The notes under the pieces were generated by a model that saw only the letters and a program-made list of their open reading frames with translations, searched no databases and was not told the DNA's origin. From contig NZ_AP028055.1 in the NCBI RefSeq assembly GCF_040365225.1, positions 930,001 through 994,000 on the forward strand: DNA of 64,000 nt, written 5' to 3'. Both the position numbers and the translations under genes were made by a program. Numbering within the stretch: the stretch's first letter is position 1; each line of letters starts with the position of its first letter. Origin of the DNA: Bacteroides sedimenti (GTDB lineage Bacteria; Bacteroidota; Bacteroidia; Bacteroidales; Bacteroidaceae). Shown piece by piece: positions 1 to 8,732 of this stretch.

Positions 1-467
1 AAACTAATCATGGTGTATGATATAGGAGTTCCTAACAGAATCACTTGCATAAAATCATGCGCATATGGCAATGTAGTGCTACTAGCTCCGAAGAAAATCA
101 GTATCGGATTGAGAAATATCAGAAAGAGAGAGCCGAAAACCACAGAATTGACCAGACACAACATCAGTACCGTTCCCAGAACCTCTGTAGCTCCTGCACG
201 ATCTTTCTGTCCCAGACGAATGGACGAGATGGCCGAACCGCCAATTCCTACCAGAGTAGAAACAGCAATTATTAAGTTCATCAAAGGGAAAGAAATAGCC
301 AGCCCTGAAATAGCCATGGCCCCAACACCGTGACCGATAAATATACTATCAATGATGTTGTATAATGAGGTTACCGTCATCCCGATAATCGCCGGGATGG
401 AATATTGAAGCAATAATTTACCGATAGGTTCGGTACCAAGAATATGTGGATTGTTTTGATTAGTCAT
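1..467 (-). CDS. MATE family efflux transporter, N-terminal part (runs off left edge)
   Basis: Only the first 155 codons are visible, read leftwards from the ATG at 467; the frame stays open to base 1. The N-terminus MTNQNNPHILGTEPIGKLL is followed by TSLYNIIDSIFIGHGVG and a Gly/Ser-rich hydrophobic stretch, typical of the first transmembrane helices of MATE (NorM/DinF-like) exporters. Members of this family use Na+ or H+ gradients across the inner membrane to expel cationic drugs or metabolites; the substrate here cannot be told. A TACCTTTG box lies 28 bases upstream. The gene is divergent from the HAD gene and nothing looks broken in the visible part. Confidence 0.9.
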   Translation of the reverse strand, partial: MTNQNNPHILGTEPIGKLLLQYSIPAIIGMTVTSLYNIIDSIFIGHGVGAMAISGLAISFPLMNLIIAVSTLVGIGGSAISSIRLGQKDRAGATEVLGTVLMLCLVNSVVFGSLFLIFLNPILIFFGASSTTLPYAHDFMQVILLGTPISYTMIS

Positions 468-494
468 AAACGACTTTACATTTTTTTAGCGCTG

Positions 495-502
495 CAAAGG
501 TA
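495..502 (-). promoter_or_regulatory. -7 promoter box of the MATE gene
   Basis: TACCTTTG on the minus strand matches the Bacteroides -7 consensus TAnnTTTG and sits 28 bases before the start codon. No clear -33 TTTG is visible. Confidence 0.6.
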
Positions 503-566
503 GGAATAATTTGTTGTATTGAAGAATTATGAAGACCTTTGCACAGGAAAAATAATATTATAGTTA

Positions 567-1217
567 ATGAAAGAATCTAAAATGATGGCTGCTCTTTTTG
601 ATTTTGACGGAGTTGTGATTGATACGGAAGATCAGTACAGTACCTTTTGGGAAGAACAGGGGCGTAAATATCATCCCGAAATACCCGGATTTGCTCATGT
701 AATTAAAGGGCAAACATTGATGCATATATATGAAACTTATTTCGAGGGAATGGAAGAGGAGAAGCAAAAGCTTCGGAAAGACCTGCTGCTTTTTGAGGGA
801 AACATGCAATATGACTATATCCCCGGTGTGCTTGACTTTATAGAAGATTTGAAGATGAACGGGGTAAGGATGGCGGTAGTTACCAGCTCGGATACTTGTA
901 AGATGGAGAAGGTGTACCGTGTTCATCCCGAAATAAAAGAGATGTTTGATGTCATTGTTACGGCGAATATGTTTAAGGAATCCAAACCTCATCCGGAATG
1001 TTTCTTGCTGGGGGCAAAACTGCTAGATGCAACACCTGCACAGAGTTTTGTGTTCGAAGACTCTTTTCAGGGATTACAAGCAGGGAATGCTGCCGGGGCT
1101 ACTGTTATCGGGCTGGCAACCACCAACCCCCGCAATGCTATTCAGAATAAGGCGCATCATGTAATTGACGATTTTACTGGATTTACCTTTAAAAAGCTGA
1201 TGGCATTAAAAGGATGA
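567..1217 (+). CDS. HAD-superfamily hydrolase, beta-phosphoglucomutase-like
   Basis: The 216-residue cytosolic protein has the HAD motif I DFDGVVIDTE with nucleophile Asp12 and acid/base Asp14, a helical cap after it, motif II VVTSSD, and motif IV FEDSFQGLQAG. This is the signature of subfamily IA phosphatases and phosphomutases (phosphoglycolate phosphatase, beta-phosphoglucomutase, sugar-phosphate phosphatases). The cap sequence does not let me choose a substrate. The start could also be Met6 or Met7, since the HAD core begins at residue 8. It stands alone between the divergent MATE gene and panB, with a weak hairpin after it. Confidence 0.88.
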   Translation: MKESKMMAALFDFDGVVIDTEDQYSTFWEEQGRKYHPEIPGFAHVIKGQTLMHIYETYFEGMEEEKQKLRKDLLLFEGNMQYDYIPGVLDFIEDLKMNGVRMAVVTSSDTCKMEKVYRVHPEIKEMFDVIVTANMFKESKPHPECFLLGAKLLDATPAQSFVFEDSFQGLQAGNAAGATVIGLATTNPRNAIQNKAHHVIDDFTGFTFKKLMALKG

Positions 1218-1262
1218 TTGCTTATTAATGTTTTCAATTCTAGTAACATTAATGGTATCGTG

Positions 1263-1288
1263 AACCTTTCACTGAAAAAAAGGTTTTA
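1263..1288 (+). terminator. Possible terminator after the HAD gene
   Basis: AACCTTT and AAAGGTT form a 7-bp stem followed by TTTAT. It lies 46 bases after the HAD stop codon. The stem is short and the call is weak. Confidence 0.4.
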
Positions 1289-1386
1289 TACTAATAACAG
1301 AACTTTTATTTGCGGATATATAAAAAGTAACAATTAATGCCAATCATCTTTTTAATGAATTCCTTTTCACATTTGGCAATAAGCAC

Positions 1387-1394
1387 TACCTTTG
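1387..1394 (+). promoter_or_regulatory. -7 promoter box of panB
   Basis: TACCTTTG matches TAnnTTTG and lies 41 bases before the panB ATG. A TTTG at 1372-1375 lies only 11 bases upstream, closer than the usual -33 spacing. Confidence 0.65.
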
Positions 1395-1435
1395 CGTTCA
1401 ATTTTGAATAAAATGCAATTTAATATTCTATAATT

Positions 1436-2257
1436 ATGGCTGGATATATTAATGAAGATACCAGAAAGGTGACAACTCACCGTCTGATTGAAATGAAGCA
1501 AAAAGGAGAGAAGATCTCCATGCTGACTGCATATGACTATACCATGGCCCAGATTGTTGACGGGGCAGGTATGGATGTTATACTGGTAGGCGATTCGGCA
1601 TCAAATACAATGGCAGGAAATGTAACCACTCTACCAATTACTCTCGACCAGATGATTTATCATGGTAAATCAGTGGTTCGTGGTGTAAAACGTGCAATGG
1701 TTGTTGTAGATATGCCATTTGGCTCATACCAGGGTAACCCGCTGGAAGGATTGGCATCTGCCATACGTATCATGAAAGAGTCTCATGCCGATGCTTTGAA
1801 ACTGGAAGGGGGAGAAGAGATTATTGAAAGTGTTCAAAAGATTCTTTCCGCCGGTATTCCTATTATGGGACATCTTGGGTTGATGCCGCAATCCATAAAT
1901 AAATATGGAACATACACCGTTCGTGCAAAAGATGATTTTGAAGCTGAGAAACTTGTTCGTGATGCTCATTTGCTCGAAGAGGCTGGATGCTTTGCAATAG
2001 TACTGGAGAAAATACCTGCTGCCCTTGCACAAAGAGTTGCAAACGAACTGACCATTCCTATAATTGGTATCGGAGCCGGTGGGGGAGTAGACGGACAGGT
2101 ATTGGTTGTTCAGGATATGCTGGGAATGAGCAAAGGATTTAGTCCTAAGTTCCTTCGTCGATATGCCGATTTACATACGGTAATGACTGACGCAATCGGA
2201 CAATATATTACCGACGTCAAAAGTCGTGATTTCCCTAATGAAAACGAACAATACTAG
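1436..2257 (+). CDS. panB: 3-methyl-2-oxobutanoate hydroxymethyltransferase (PanB)
   Basis: The 273-residue protein is full length for PanB, which transfers a hydroxymethyl group from 5,10-methylene-tetrahydrofolate to alpha-ketoisovalerate to make ketopantoate, the first committed step of pantothenate and CoA synthesis. The family motifs are visible: MLTAYDY near residue 30, the metal-binding VGDSASNTM (Asp53), [18 protein letters not shown], the catalytic-Glu segment LEKIPAALA, and IGIGAGG. It is monocistronic here, with its own promoter and a strong terminator; panC is not adjacent. Its folate requirement links it to fhs and glyA elsewhere in the window. Confidence 0.97.
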   Translation: MAGYINEDTRKVTTHRLIEMKQKGEKISMLTAYDYTMAQIVDGAGMDVILVGDSASNTMAGNVTTLPITLDQMIYHGKSVVRGVKRAMVVVDMPFGSYQGNPLEGLASAIRIMKESHADALKLEGGEEIIESVQKILSAGIPIMGHLGLMPQSINKYGTYTVRAKDDFEAEKLVRDAHLLEEAGCFAIVLEKIPAALAQRVANELTIPIIGIGAGGGVDGQVLVVQDMLGMSKGFSPKFLRRYADLHTVMTDAIGQYITDVKSRDFPNENEQY

Positions 2258-2277
2258 TTTGTAGAAAGTAATCCAAT

Positions 2278-2317
2278 AAAAAAACCTTGCTGATATCAAC
2301 ACAGCAAGGTTTTTTTA
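2278..2317 (+). terminator. Terminator after panB
   Basis: AAAAAACCTTGCTG pairs with CAGCAAGGTTTTTT around a short loop. With a U-tract on either strand it could act in both directions, between panB and the convergent DUF1573 gene. Confidence 0.85.
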
Positions 2318-2375
2318 TTGAATATAATTAATAATATCTTATACTAAAGGGTTAAGCCCCTTTTAATCCTATTTT

Positions 2376-2777
2376 TTAGTTGCTTTTTGATGTTTTAGGG
2401 GTCATCTCTCCTGTTATATAAAGTCTTACCAGTTCTTCTTTTGCATTGCTTCGGATGGTAATGCTCTTTTTAAATTCACCAGGATATTTACCTGCTCCGT
2501 TGTATGTAACCTCAATCGTTCCTTTCTTGCCTGGCATAACAGGTTCCTTTGTGTATTCGGGAACAGTACATCCACAAGAAGCTATAGCCTGGTTGATTAC
2601 CAACGGTGCATCTCCGGTATTTGTAAATGTAAATATGCATTTAACCTTTGGGCTTTCTTCGGAGAATGTACCAAAATTATGCACTTTCTTGTCGAAAGTA
2701 ATCTCAGCCTGCTTTTCTGCAGAAGCATAAGTAACTCCCAAAAATAGGAGCATCAATAAAAAGAGAGTCTTTTTCAT
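2376..2777 (-). CDS. DUF1573 domain protein, secreted
   Basis: The 133-residue product starts with a clear signal peptide (MKKTLFLLMLLFLGVTYASA) and then a single DUF1573 Ig-like beta-sandwich at about residues 30-125. The domain shows the family landmarks FDFGT-like VHNFGTF, FTFTNTGDAPL and the SCGCTVPEY motif. Such proteins are abundant in Bacteroidota and are thought to be exported; no enzymatic function is known. It is monocistronic, convergent with panB, and has a TACCTTTG box upstream. The C-terminal tail TPKTSKSN is disordered. Confidence 0.85.
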   Translation of the reverse strand: MKKTLFLLMLLFLGVTYASAEKQAEITFDKKVHNFGTFSEESPKVKCIFTFTNTGDAPLVINQAIASCGCTVPEYTKEPVMPGKKGTIEVTYNGAGKYPGEFKKSITIRSNAKEELVRLYITGEMTPKTSKSN

Positions 2778-2801
2778 TTTTTATTTCGTTTTTATGACAC
2801 A

Positions 2802-2809
2802 CAAAGGTA
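2802..2809 (-). promoter_or_regulatory. -7 promoter box of the DUF1573 gene
   Basis: TACCTTTG on the minus strand, 24 bases before the start codon, a perfect match to TAnnTTTG. Confidence 0.65.
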
Positions 2810-3367
2810 ATAGTTATAAGTTAATAATGAATATGTTTATTCGGAAATTAACAAACTTAAAATATTACAGATTTATATTTGGTATTTTGATATTATAATA
2901 TTCATTCTTTAATAAATAGATTGTTAAATATGCATTTGTTATTTGTATTTGCATGTTTATACATTTTTGATAAAATAATCAGGATAATTCGAAACAATCT
3001 TATTTGTTTGTTCTTTTAGATAAGACTTAAGGCGCCATTTTATATGGTTTTATAATAGTTAGTTAAACAATATTTATGTAAAAACGTATAATCATCCGCT
3101 TTTAGGGTTAAAAATAATAATAAATGTTAAATTAGGTGCTATTCGTTATAAATCCTAAACCTTTTAAGATACTTTTAGAACACGAGTTGTTATACAAGAA
3201 AATCCAAAGGTTTTGTGTATATAAGCACTAATCTTTCATAGCGGTATATTAAGATCTTTTTTAGATTGTTAATTACCGAAGTATTTTTATTGAACACAAC
3301 ATACACCTGCTTTTAACCCAGACCTTAGGCTTTATTTATTTCTTAATATTAATTAAAAGAAAATTTG
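2810..3367. other. 558-bp AT-rich intergenic stretch
   Basis: This long gap lies between the divergent DUF1573 and hemerythrin genes. I find no convincing reading frame. A TATATTTG box occurs at 2874-2881 on the plus strand but is nearly 490 bases from the next gene. The large upstream region of a probable oxygen/NO-responsive operon could hold regulatory sites, but I cannot point to a repeated motif. Confidence 0.5.
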
Positions 3368-3919
3368 ATGAAACCTAAAGACAATTTAATGCATGACCAT
3401 AAAAAAATTGAGGTGATGCTTGGAATCCTAACTAAAATCGGAGAAAATATCAGAAAACATCAAAATCCAGTATTGGAGGAAATTGATCAGATTATTGAAT
3501 TCCTGAGGCTGTTTGCCGATAAACTTCATCATGGAAAAGAAGAAACTATTTATTTCCCTGCACTGTTTGAATATGGAATGGCCAATGAAAACAGTCCAGC
3601 TGCCGTGATGCTTTTCGAGCACGAGGTAGGAAGAGGGTATATTAGAGATATGGCCTCGGCTGTTGAATCATTGAAAAAAGGAGAAAAGAATGCAGCCAAT
3701 CTTCTTGCAGAATCAATCGAGAGCTATGTTGAGCTGATGGAAAACCATATTTTAAAGGAAAATACGATTTTGTTTTCGATAGGAGACAAGTTGATCCCTC
3801 CTCCAAAACAAGAGATTCTCTACAAAGACTGTCAGTTGATGGATAGCAAATTTGGTGAAGATCAACATCAACGCTTTAATGAGCTATTGCATCAGTTGGA
3901 AAAAAAATATCTAGCCTAA
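3368..3919 (+). CDS. Hemerythrin-like domain protein
   Basis: The 183-residue protein is a four-helix hemerythrin-like domain. The iron-ligand pattern is complete: His9/His11 in MHDHKKIE, His54-His55 and Glu58 in LHHGKEE, His85 in FEHEVGRG, and His127 with Glu131 in ENHILKEN. Such proteins bind O2, NO or peroxide through a non-haem diiron site; in anaerobes they are tied to oxygen or nitrosative stress and iron-sulfur repair. I take ATG 3368 as the start; the preceding TTG adds only one residue. The flavodiiron-like gene follows 36 bases later, so the two are probably co-transcribed and work on the same stress. Confidence 0.88.
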   Translation: MKPKDNLMHDHKKIEVMLGILTKIGENIRKHQNPVLEEIDQIIEFLRLFADKLHHGKEETIYFPALFEYGMANENSPAAVMLFEHEVGRGYIRDMASAVESLKKGEKNAANLLAESIESYVELMENHILKENTILFSIGDKLIPPPKQEILYKDCQLMDSKFGEDQHQRFNELLHQLEKKYLA

Positions 3920-3955
3920 AAACTAACTAACTAATATATACCTATTTACTATTTT

Positions 3956-5158
3956 ATGAAGAAACATATCAAAAATAATATCTACTGGGTTGGAAAAAAT
4001 GACTGGGAATTAAGGAGATACGCAGGTTATGATTATTCGGCTTACAGAGGGACAAGTTACAACTCATATCTCATTCAGGAAGAGAAGACTGTTTTAATAG
4101 ATACAGTTATAGCTACTTTTGGCGATGAATACATAAAGAACCTGGCAAAGGAGGTGGATTTATCTTCCATTGACTGTATAATCTGTACCCAATCAGAGGG
4201 TGATCACAGTGGGGCTTTGCCAAAACTGATGAATCTAATTCCGCATACACCTATTTATTGCACAGCAAATGGCAAAGAGGTCCTGATGGGCAATTATCAT
4301 CAAAACTGGAATTTCGTAACGGTTAAAAGTGGTGATAAACTGCCAGTTGGCAATGGAAAAGAAATCATTTTTGTTGAATTTCCATTAAATTCTTCCCCCG
4401 ATACGATGTTTTGTTATATGACAGAAGAAAATGTTTTGTTTAGTAATGCATTGTTTGGTTGTCATTTAAGTTCGGAACTCTTGTTTAACGATTTGGTAAA
4501 TCAGTGCGATTTAAACTTTGAGACTATTAAGTATTATGCCAATCTCATGAATCCACATGGGAAAGTTATTACCAATACCATTAACGAATACATCCGAAAA
4601 AATATTCCAATCGATGTTATTTGTCCTAGTCATGGGATAATTTGGCGTGAAAATCCGTTGCAAATAGTAACCAAGTACCTTATGTGGGCAAATAATTATC
4701 ATGAAAATCAGGTTACCATTATATATGATACAACATATAATGCTACACGAACAATTGCCGAAAGTATTGCTGATGGGATATATTCTGCCGACCATAGGGT
4801 TGATGTTAAGTTGTTGAATGCATCTATATGTGACCGGAATGATTTAATTACAGAGGTGTTTCGTTCAAAAGGAGTTTTGGTGGGCTCTCCATGTTTGAAT
4901 CACGGAATACTTCCTTCTATATCCTGTTTTCTGGATATGACAAAAGGGCTGAAGTTCAAAGACAAAAAAGCGGCTGCATTTGGTAGTTATGGTTTGAAAG
5001 ATGCCTCAGTCAGAATGATATATTCTAAACTGAAAGAATCTGGTTTCGAAATTGTGATGGATCCTATTAGTTTTAAATGGTCACTTACCGATGAGGCTCT
5101 TGAGGCAAGTAAGAATTACGGATGGCTTTTCTGGGATCTCCTAAGCAGAAATGACTGA
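3956..5158 (+). CDS. Flavodiiron-like (FprA/ROO type) flavoprotein with a degenerate diiron site
   Basis: The 400-residue protein has the layout of class A flavodiiron proteins: a metallo-beta-lactamase-like domain (about 1-250) and a flavodoxin domain (about 252-398; FMN loop near YDTTYNATRTIA). Canonical members reduce O2 or NO at a diiron site with ligands H79, E81, D83, H84, H146, D165 and H226 (D. gigas enzyme numbering). This protein aligns almost without gaps: E81, D83, H84 and H226 (PSHGIIW) are kept, but position 79 is Gln (CTQSEGDHSG), the H146 region reads PLNSSPDTM with Asn145, and position 165 is Ala (SNALFGCH). Loss of the bridging carboxylate and two iron-1 histidines makes a normal diiron centre unlikely. 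It may be an electron-transfer or regulatory paralogue. It is probably co-transcribed with the hemerythrin gene. Confidence 0.85.
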   Translation: MKKHIKNNIYWVGKNDWELRRYAGYDYSAYRGTSYNSYLIQEEKTVLIDTVIATFGDEYIKNLAKEVDLSSIDCIICTQSEGDHSGALPKLMNLIPHTPIYCTANGKEVLMGNYHQNWNFVTVKSGDKLPVGNGKEIIFVEFPLNSSPDTMFCYMTEENVLFSNALFGCHLSSELLFNDLVNQCDLNFETIKYYANLMNPHGKVITNTINEYIRKNIPIDVICPSHGIIWRENPLQIVTKYLMWANNYHENQVTIIYDTTYNATRTIAESIADGIYSADHRVDVKLLNASICDRNDLITEVFRSKGVLVGSPCLNHGILPSISCFLDMTKGLKFKDKKAAAFGSYGLKDASVRMIYSKLKESGFEIVMDPISFKWSLTDEALEASKNYGWLFWDLLSRND

Positions 5159-5192
5159 TACCTATGATTGATTTTTTACTCAGATAAGAAAT

Positions 5193-5269
5193 AGAGAGAG
5201 CGTTCCGGTAACATAAAAAGACTATCGACTGATAGCGACTTATATATCTGGCACGCTCTCTCCCTTTTT
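5193..5269 (+). terminator. Terminator after the flavodiiron-like gene
   Basis: GAGAGAGCGT pairs with ACGCTCTCTC across about 50 bases and is followed by CCTTTTTG. It lies 35 bases after the stop codon. Confidence 0.6.
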
Positions 5270-5363
5270 GTTTGCGAGGAAATATGAAGAGCAAACGTTT
5301 ATAATAAATTAGATTATCAGGAAGTTAAAGGCCTAATTGTGTTCCTTGATAGATAGCCAAATA

Positions 5364-5402
5364 AAAAGAGAGTGAAATCGCATTTGCGAGACACTCTCTT
5401 TT
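5364..5402. terminator. Bidirectional hairpin between convergent genes
   Basis: AAAAGAGAGTG pairs perfectly with CACTCTCTTTT, with an inner TCGC/GCGA stem. A/T runs on both sides suit termination of the minus-strand gene at 5452-6087 and read-through from the left. Confidence 0.7.
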
Positions 5403-5451
5403 ATCTGTTTGTAATCGGATTTAAATTGTATATTTAAATTTTGATTGTAGG

Positions 5452-6087
5452 TTATCGTTTAGAGAAATCCGGATTCTTTTTTTTACCGCTTTTTGCGATC
5501 AGGATAAATGGGAAGACATATTCCACAATCCATTTTTCCGAATATCCTAATTTGTTATTGTATTTTCTTACATCACGACAGGTTTTACGCACTTCATCAG
5601 CTTTCCAGTCATCCTTAGTTAGAATCTTATGGATGGTTTTCTCTGTAATTGAATAAAGAGCTTTCGTGAAAAATCCAGGTAAAGCCATTTTTAGTTGCAT
5701 TTGATTGCTAACAACCATTAACAGGTCGTTTGAGAACCCCTGAAATACGAAAAGAAATGATTGTGCATCAGTTTGCTTCTTACAATTGGTTTTAATTGAA
5801 GAATCTAATTCCTTAAAGAATAAATCACTAAGACCATAGTTCTGCATTAATAACTTTCTAGCATGTGATCTTTCGGCAACTCCCAGCTTTCCATTTTGTG
5901 TTTGAAGCTTAAAGGTTCTTTTGAACATGGCCATATCAGGTAAAGCATTGATATTGGTAATGCCTAGGTTGATGGCCATTGTTGACTGATAATATACGCG
6001 GATAAGCGTAAAATAGTATTCAATTCTCGACTGAACTAATTCAGTTTGTTCTTCTCTTGATTTTCTTAATTTTGGAAATAATTTCAT
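5452..6087 (-). CDS. Protein of unknown function, 211 aa
   Basis: I do not recognise this protein. It is a soluble, Lys-rich, mostly helical 211-residue product without signal peptide or clear membrane spans, starting MKLFPKLRKSREEQ and ending KKKNPDFSKR. Aromatic and hydrophobic residues are spaced as in a helical bundle (for example ESRIEYYFTLIRVYYQ-like start, QGFSNDLLMVVSNQMQ). Codon use and composition match its neighbours and the frame is long and clean, so it is very likely a real gene. It stands alone, convergent with the flavodiiron-like gene and divergent from the DUF5131 gene. Confidence 0.7.
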   Translation of the reverse strand: MKLFPKLRKSREEQTELVQSRIEYYFTLIRVYYQSTMAINLGITNINALPDMAMFKRTFKLQTQNGKLGVAERSHARKLLMQNYGLSDLFFKELDSSIKTNCKKQTDAQSFLFVFQGFSNDLLMVVSNQMQLKMALPGFFTKALYSITEKTIHKILTKDDWKADEVRKTCRDVRKYNNKLGYSEKWIVEYVFPFILIAKSGKKKNPDFSKR

Positions 6088-6342
6088 AGCTCTGTTTAAA
6101 TTTGAACCGAAGATAAGGAGAACTTGTTTATTAATGGCAATTTGTGCTATTAATTTTCAGATTTTTATTAATTTCACACACCTAAGACGCATGATAAATA
6201 TAATAATCACATTATTATATGTGATTGCTTGAAATAATACAGAGGTCTAAATATGTCAATAATTAAAATGTGGTGATACTTAATAATTGATTAGTTTTGG
6301 AATTTAGCGGGTAATAAATCCCGGCTTATCGTTTCCTGATTG

Positions 6343-6350
6343 TATTTTTG
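6343..6350 (+). promoter_or_regulatory. -7 promoter box of the DUF5131 gene
   Basis: TATTTTTG matches TAnnTTTG and ends 21 bases before the ATG. Confidence 0.55.
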
Positions 6351-6371
6351 TAGTTAATACACCTATTATAT

Positions 6372-7085
6372 ATGTCACTTTGGAATCCATGGCATGGTTG
6401 CCATAAAATTAGCCCTGGTTGTCTGCATTGTTATGTTTATAGGATTGATGCAAAGCATGGAAGAGACAGCTCTTTGGTAACAAAGACAAGGGATTTTGAT
6501 TTGCCTCTGAAGAAAAAGCGTAATAAAGAGTATAAAATTCCTTCGGGAGATGTTGTGTACACCTGCTTTAGTTCTGATTTCTTTCTTGAAGATGCTGATG
6601 AATGGAGAATAGATGTATGGAATATGATCAGGGCTCGGAATGACCTGCATTTTTTTATTATAACTAAACGTATTGACCGGTTTAATAATTGTTTGCCTGA
6701 TGACTGGAAGGATGGCTATGAGAACGTGACAATTTGTTGTACAGTTGAAAATCAGGATAGAGCAGATTATCGTCTACCGATTTACTTGAAAGCACCGATA
6801 AAACATAAAATTATTGTTTGTGAACCGCTTCTGGAGCAAATAAATCTATCAGCCTATCTAGGAACAAGCATAGAAGAAGTGGTAGTGGGAGGAGAATCGG
6901 GCCATGATGCCCGCGTGTGTAATTATGATTGGGTGTTGGACATTCGAAAGCAATGTATTGAAAAAAAGGTCCCCTTTTATTTCAAGCAAACTGGCGCTAG
7001 GTTTATTAAAAATGGTCGTCTTTATATACTTCAAAGGAAGTTTCAGCATTCACAAGCCAAAAAAGCGGGGATTGACTATAGGTAA
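6372..7085 (+). CDS. DUF5131 (phage Gp37/Gp68) family protein
   Basis: The 237-residue protein begins SLWNPWHGCHKISPGCLHC, matching the DUF5131/Gp37-Gp68 family, whose members start WNPxxGCxKxSxGCxxCYA. The three cysteines (C10, C17, C20; spacing C-x6-C-x2-C) sit in a radical-SAM-like N-terminal position and suggest an iron-sulfur cluster. Other family landmarks are FFIITKRIDRF, TVENQDRADYRLP, CEPLLEQI, VVGGESGHDARVCNYDW and PFYFKQTG. The reaction is unknown. Family members often occur in phages and mobile islands, but no phage genes lie nearby and it is monocistronic with its own promoter. Confidence 0.85.
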   Translation: MSLWNPWHGCHKISPGCLHCYVYRIDAKHGRDSSLVTKTRDFDLPLKKKRNKEYKIPSGDVVYTCFSSDFFLEDADEWRIDVWNMIRARNDLHFFIITKRIDRFNNCLPDDWKDGYENVTICCTVENQDRADYRLPIYLKAPIKHKIIVCEPLLEQINLSAYLGTSIEEVVVGGESGHDARVCNYDWVLDIRKQCIEKKVPFYFKQTGARFIKNGRLYILQRKFQHSQAKKAGIDYR

Positions 7086-7238
7086 TTATTAATTCAATTT
7101 CTAGTTGTTATTAATAATTGTGCATTAATTAGTGATTATTATAACGTTATATTATACCTATTAATATAAACTTACTGTTTATTGGTTAATAATATATAAA
7201 ATATAATACCTTGTATAACATAGTACTGTGGTTATGCC

Positions 7239-7246
7239 TATATTTG
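7239..7246 (+). promoter_or_regulatory. -7 promoter box of the PadR/PspC operon
   Basis: TATATTTG matches TAnnTTTG and lies 20 bases before the PadR start codon. Confidence 0.55.
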
Positions 7247-7266
7247 AATAATCAAATGATCAGGCT

Positions 7267-7593
7267 ATGAATGTAGACAACGTAAAATCTCAAATGCGCA
7301 AAGGAATGCTCGAATATTGCATTCTGCTTTTGTTGCATAAAGAGGCAGCCTATGCTTCGGATATTATCCAGAAGTTAAAGGAGGCCAAGTTGATTGTGGT
7401 GGAAGGAACACTTTATCCTCTGCTCACAAGATTGAAGAATGACGGTTTACTTGAGTATGAATGGGTAGAATCAACTCAGGGGCCACCAAGAAAATATTAT
7501 AAGCTTACTCCTGATGGAGAGTTGTTTCTAGATGAACTGGAAATTTCCTGGAGAGAATTAAATGAAACTGTGAATCATATTGCATCAAATTGA
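7267..7593 (+). CDS. PadR family transcriptional regulator
   Basis: The 108-residue winged-helix protein shows the PadR pattern: GMLEYCILLLLHKEAAYASDI-type helix 1, recognition helix with EGTLYPLLTRLKNDGLL (residues about 55-71), and the wing QGPPRKYYKLT. It lacks the extra C-terminal dimerisation domain, placing it in the short PadR-s2 class. It is followed 10 bases later by a PspC-domain membrane protein; this PadR-PspC pair is common in Bacteroidota and Firmicutes and suggests that it controls its own operon in response to envelope stress. Confidence 0.92.
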   Translation: MNVDNVKSQMRKGMLEYCILLLLHKEAAYASDIIQKLKEAKLIVVEGTLYPLLTRLKNDGLLEYEWVESTQGPPRKYYKLTPDGELFLDELEISWRELNETVNHIASN

Positions 7594-7603
7594 CCTATAA
7601 AAA

Positions 7604-8704
7604 ATGAAAAAGACATTAACTGTGAATTTAGGAGGTACTGTATATCATATTGATGAAGATGCGTACCAATTGCTGGATCAATATCTGGCCAATCTGAAGT
7701 TGCACTTTCGTAAAGAAGTGGGTGCCGAAGAGATCTTGAATGATATGGAAATTAGGATCTCAGAGTTGTTTACAGAGAAAGTGAGTGCCGGGTTTCAGGT
7801 TATTTCTATAGAATATGTAGAAGAAGTAATTGCCCGGATGGGTAAACCAGAAGAACTTCCTGAAGCAGAGGCAGGAAGTGAAGAATCTGCTACAGGAGAG
7901 ACCTTTCGAGAAAGTCATAAAAAACAAGAGGAACCGGTTCATCGCCGTTTCTTCCGAAATTCCGATGATATGATTTTGGGAGGAGTCGCTTCTGGTTTTG
8001 CCGCTTATATGGGGTGGGATACGACTGCGGTTCGCTTGTTGATGCTTCTTTTATTAATCTTAGGGCATGGAGTGGTTGTCATTATATACATTATATTGTG
8101 GATTTCAATTCCGTTAGCTAATACAGCAGCCGAAAAACTGGCAATGAGGGGAGAACGTGTTACGGTGGAGAATATTGGTAAAACAGTAACCGACGGTTTT
8201 GAGAAAGTGGCAGATGGAGTTAATAAATATGTTAAGTCTGGGAAGCCTCGCACAACATTGCAAAAAATCGGAGATGTAATTGTACAGATAATAGGGGTTT
8301 GTATAAAAGTAATTCTTGTATTACTGGCTCTGTTGTTATGCCCAGTGCTATTTGCATTGATATTTGCACTTTTAGTGCTGATATCCACGGCTGTTTCAAT
8401 TGTGTTAGGAGGTGGAGTTGGTCTTCTGGGACTACTTCCGGTATTTAATGATAGCGTAATTGTACTGAACTCTCCAGGAGGAATTATCTGGGCATGTATT
8501 GTTGGAATAGTGTTGGTTGGCATACCATTGGCCGGGTTGGTTTATGCCATTTTTAAACAACTATTTGGTTGGAAGCCTATGTCTCTGGTTGTTAAAATCA
8601 CATTATCAGTGTTATGGCTCATCAGTTTGGTTATTTCAATCTTTTTGTTTCCTACTACATTTTATCCTTTTTGGCATCATTATGTATATTCTATAACAGT
8701 TTGA
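7604..8704 (+). CDS. PspC-domain membrane protein
   Basis: The 366-residue protein has three parts. Residues 1-80 form a small soluble domain (TVNLGGTVYHIDEDAYQLL) typical of Bacteroidota PspC proteins. A Glu-rich linker leads to the PspC domain at about 105-170 (RFFRNSDDMILGGVASG and a first transmembrane helix). A C-terminal region holds several more hydrophobic helices (about 220-360). PspC in E. coli is a membrane partner of the phage-shock response. Here it is encoded with a PadR regulator, so envelope-stress sensing is a reasonable inference. A hairpin follows it. Confidence 0.88.
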   Translation: MKKTLTVNLGGTVYHIDEDAYQLLDQYLANLKLHFRKEVGAEEILNDMEIRISELFTEKVSAGFQVISIEYVEEVIARMGKPEELPEAEAGSEESATGETFRESHKKQEEPVHRRFFRNSDDMILGGVASGFAAYMGWDTTAVRLLMLLLLILGHGVVVIIYIILWISIPLANTAAEKLAMRGERVTVENIGKTVTDGFEKVADGVNKYVKSGKPRTTLQKIGDVIVQIIGVCIKVILVLLALLLCPVLFALIFALLVLISTAVSIVLGGGVGLLGLLPVFNDSVIVLNSPGGIIWACIVGIVLVGIPLAGLVYAIFKQLFGWKPMSLVVKITLSVLWLISLVISIFLFPTTFYPFWHHYVYSITV

Positions 8705-8732
8705 TATAGATATTATTATATATAACAGGTTT

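Noticed and set aside
8005..8523. 172-codon antisense frame in the PspC gene
   Set aside because: Thr/Ile-rich shadow of a membrane protein gene on the other strand.
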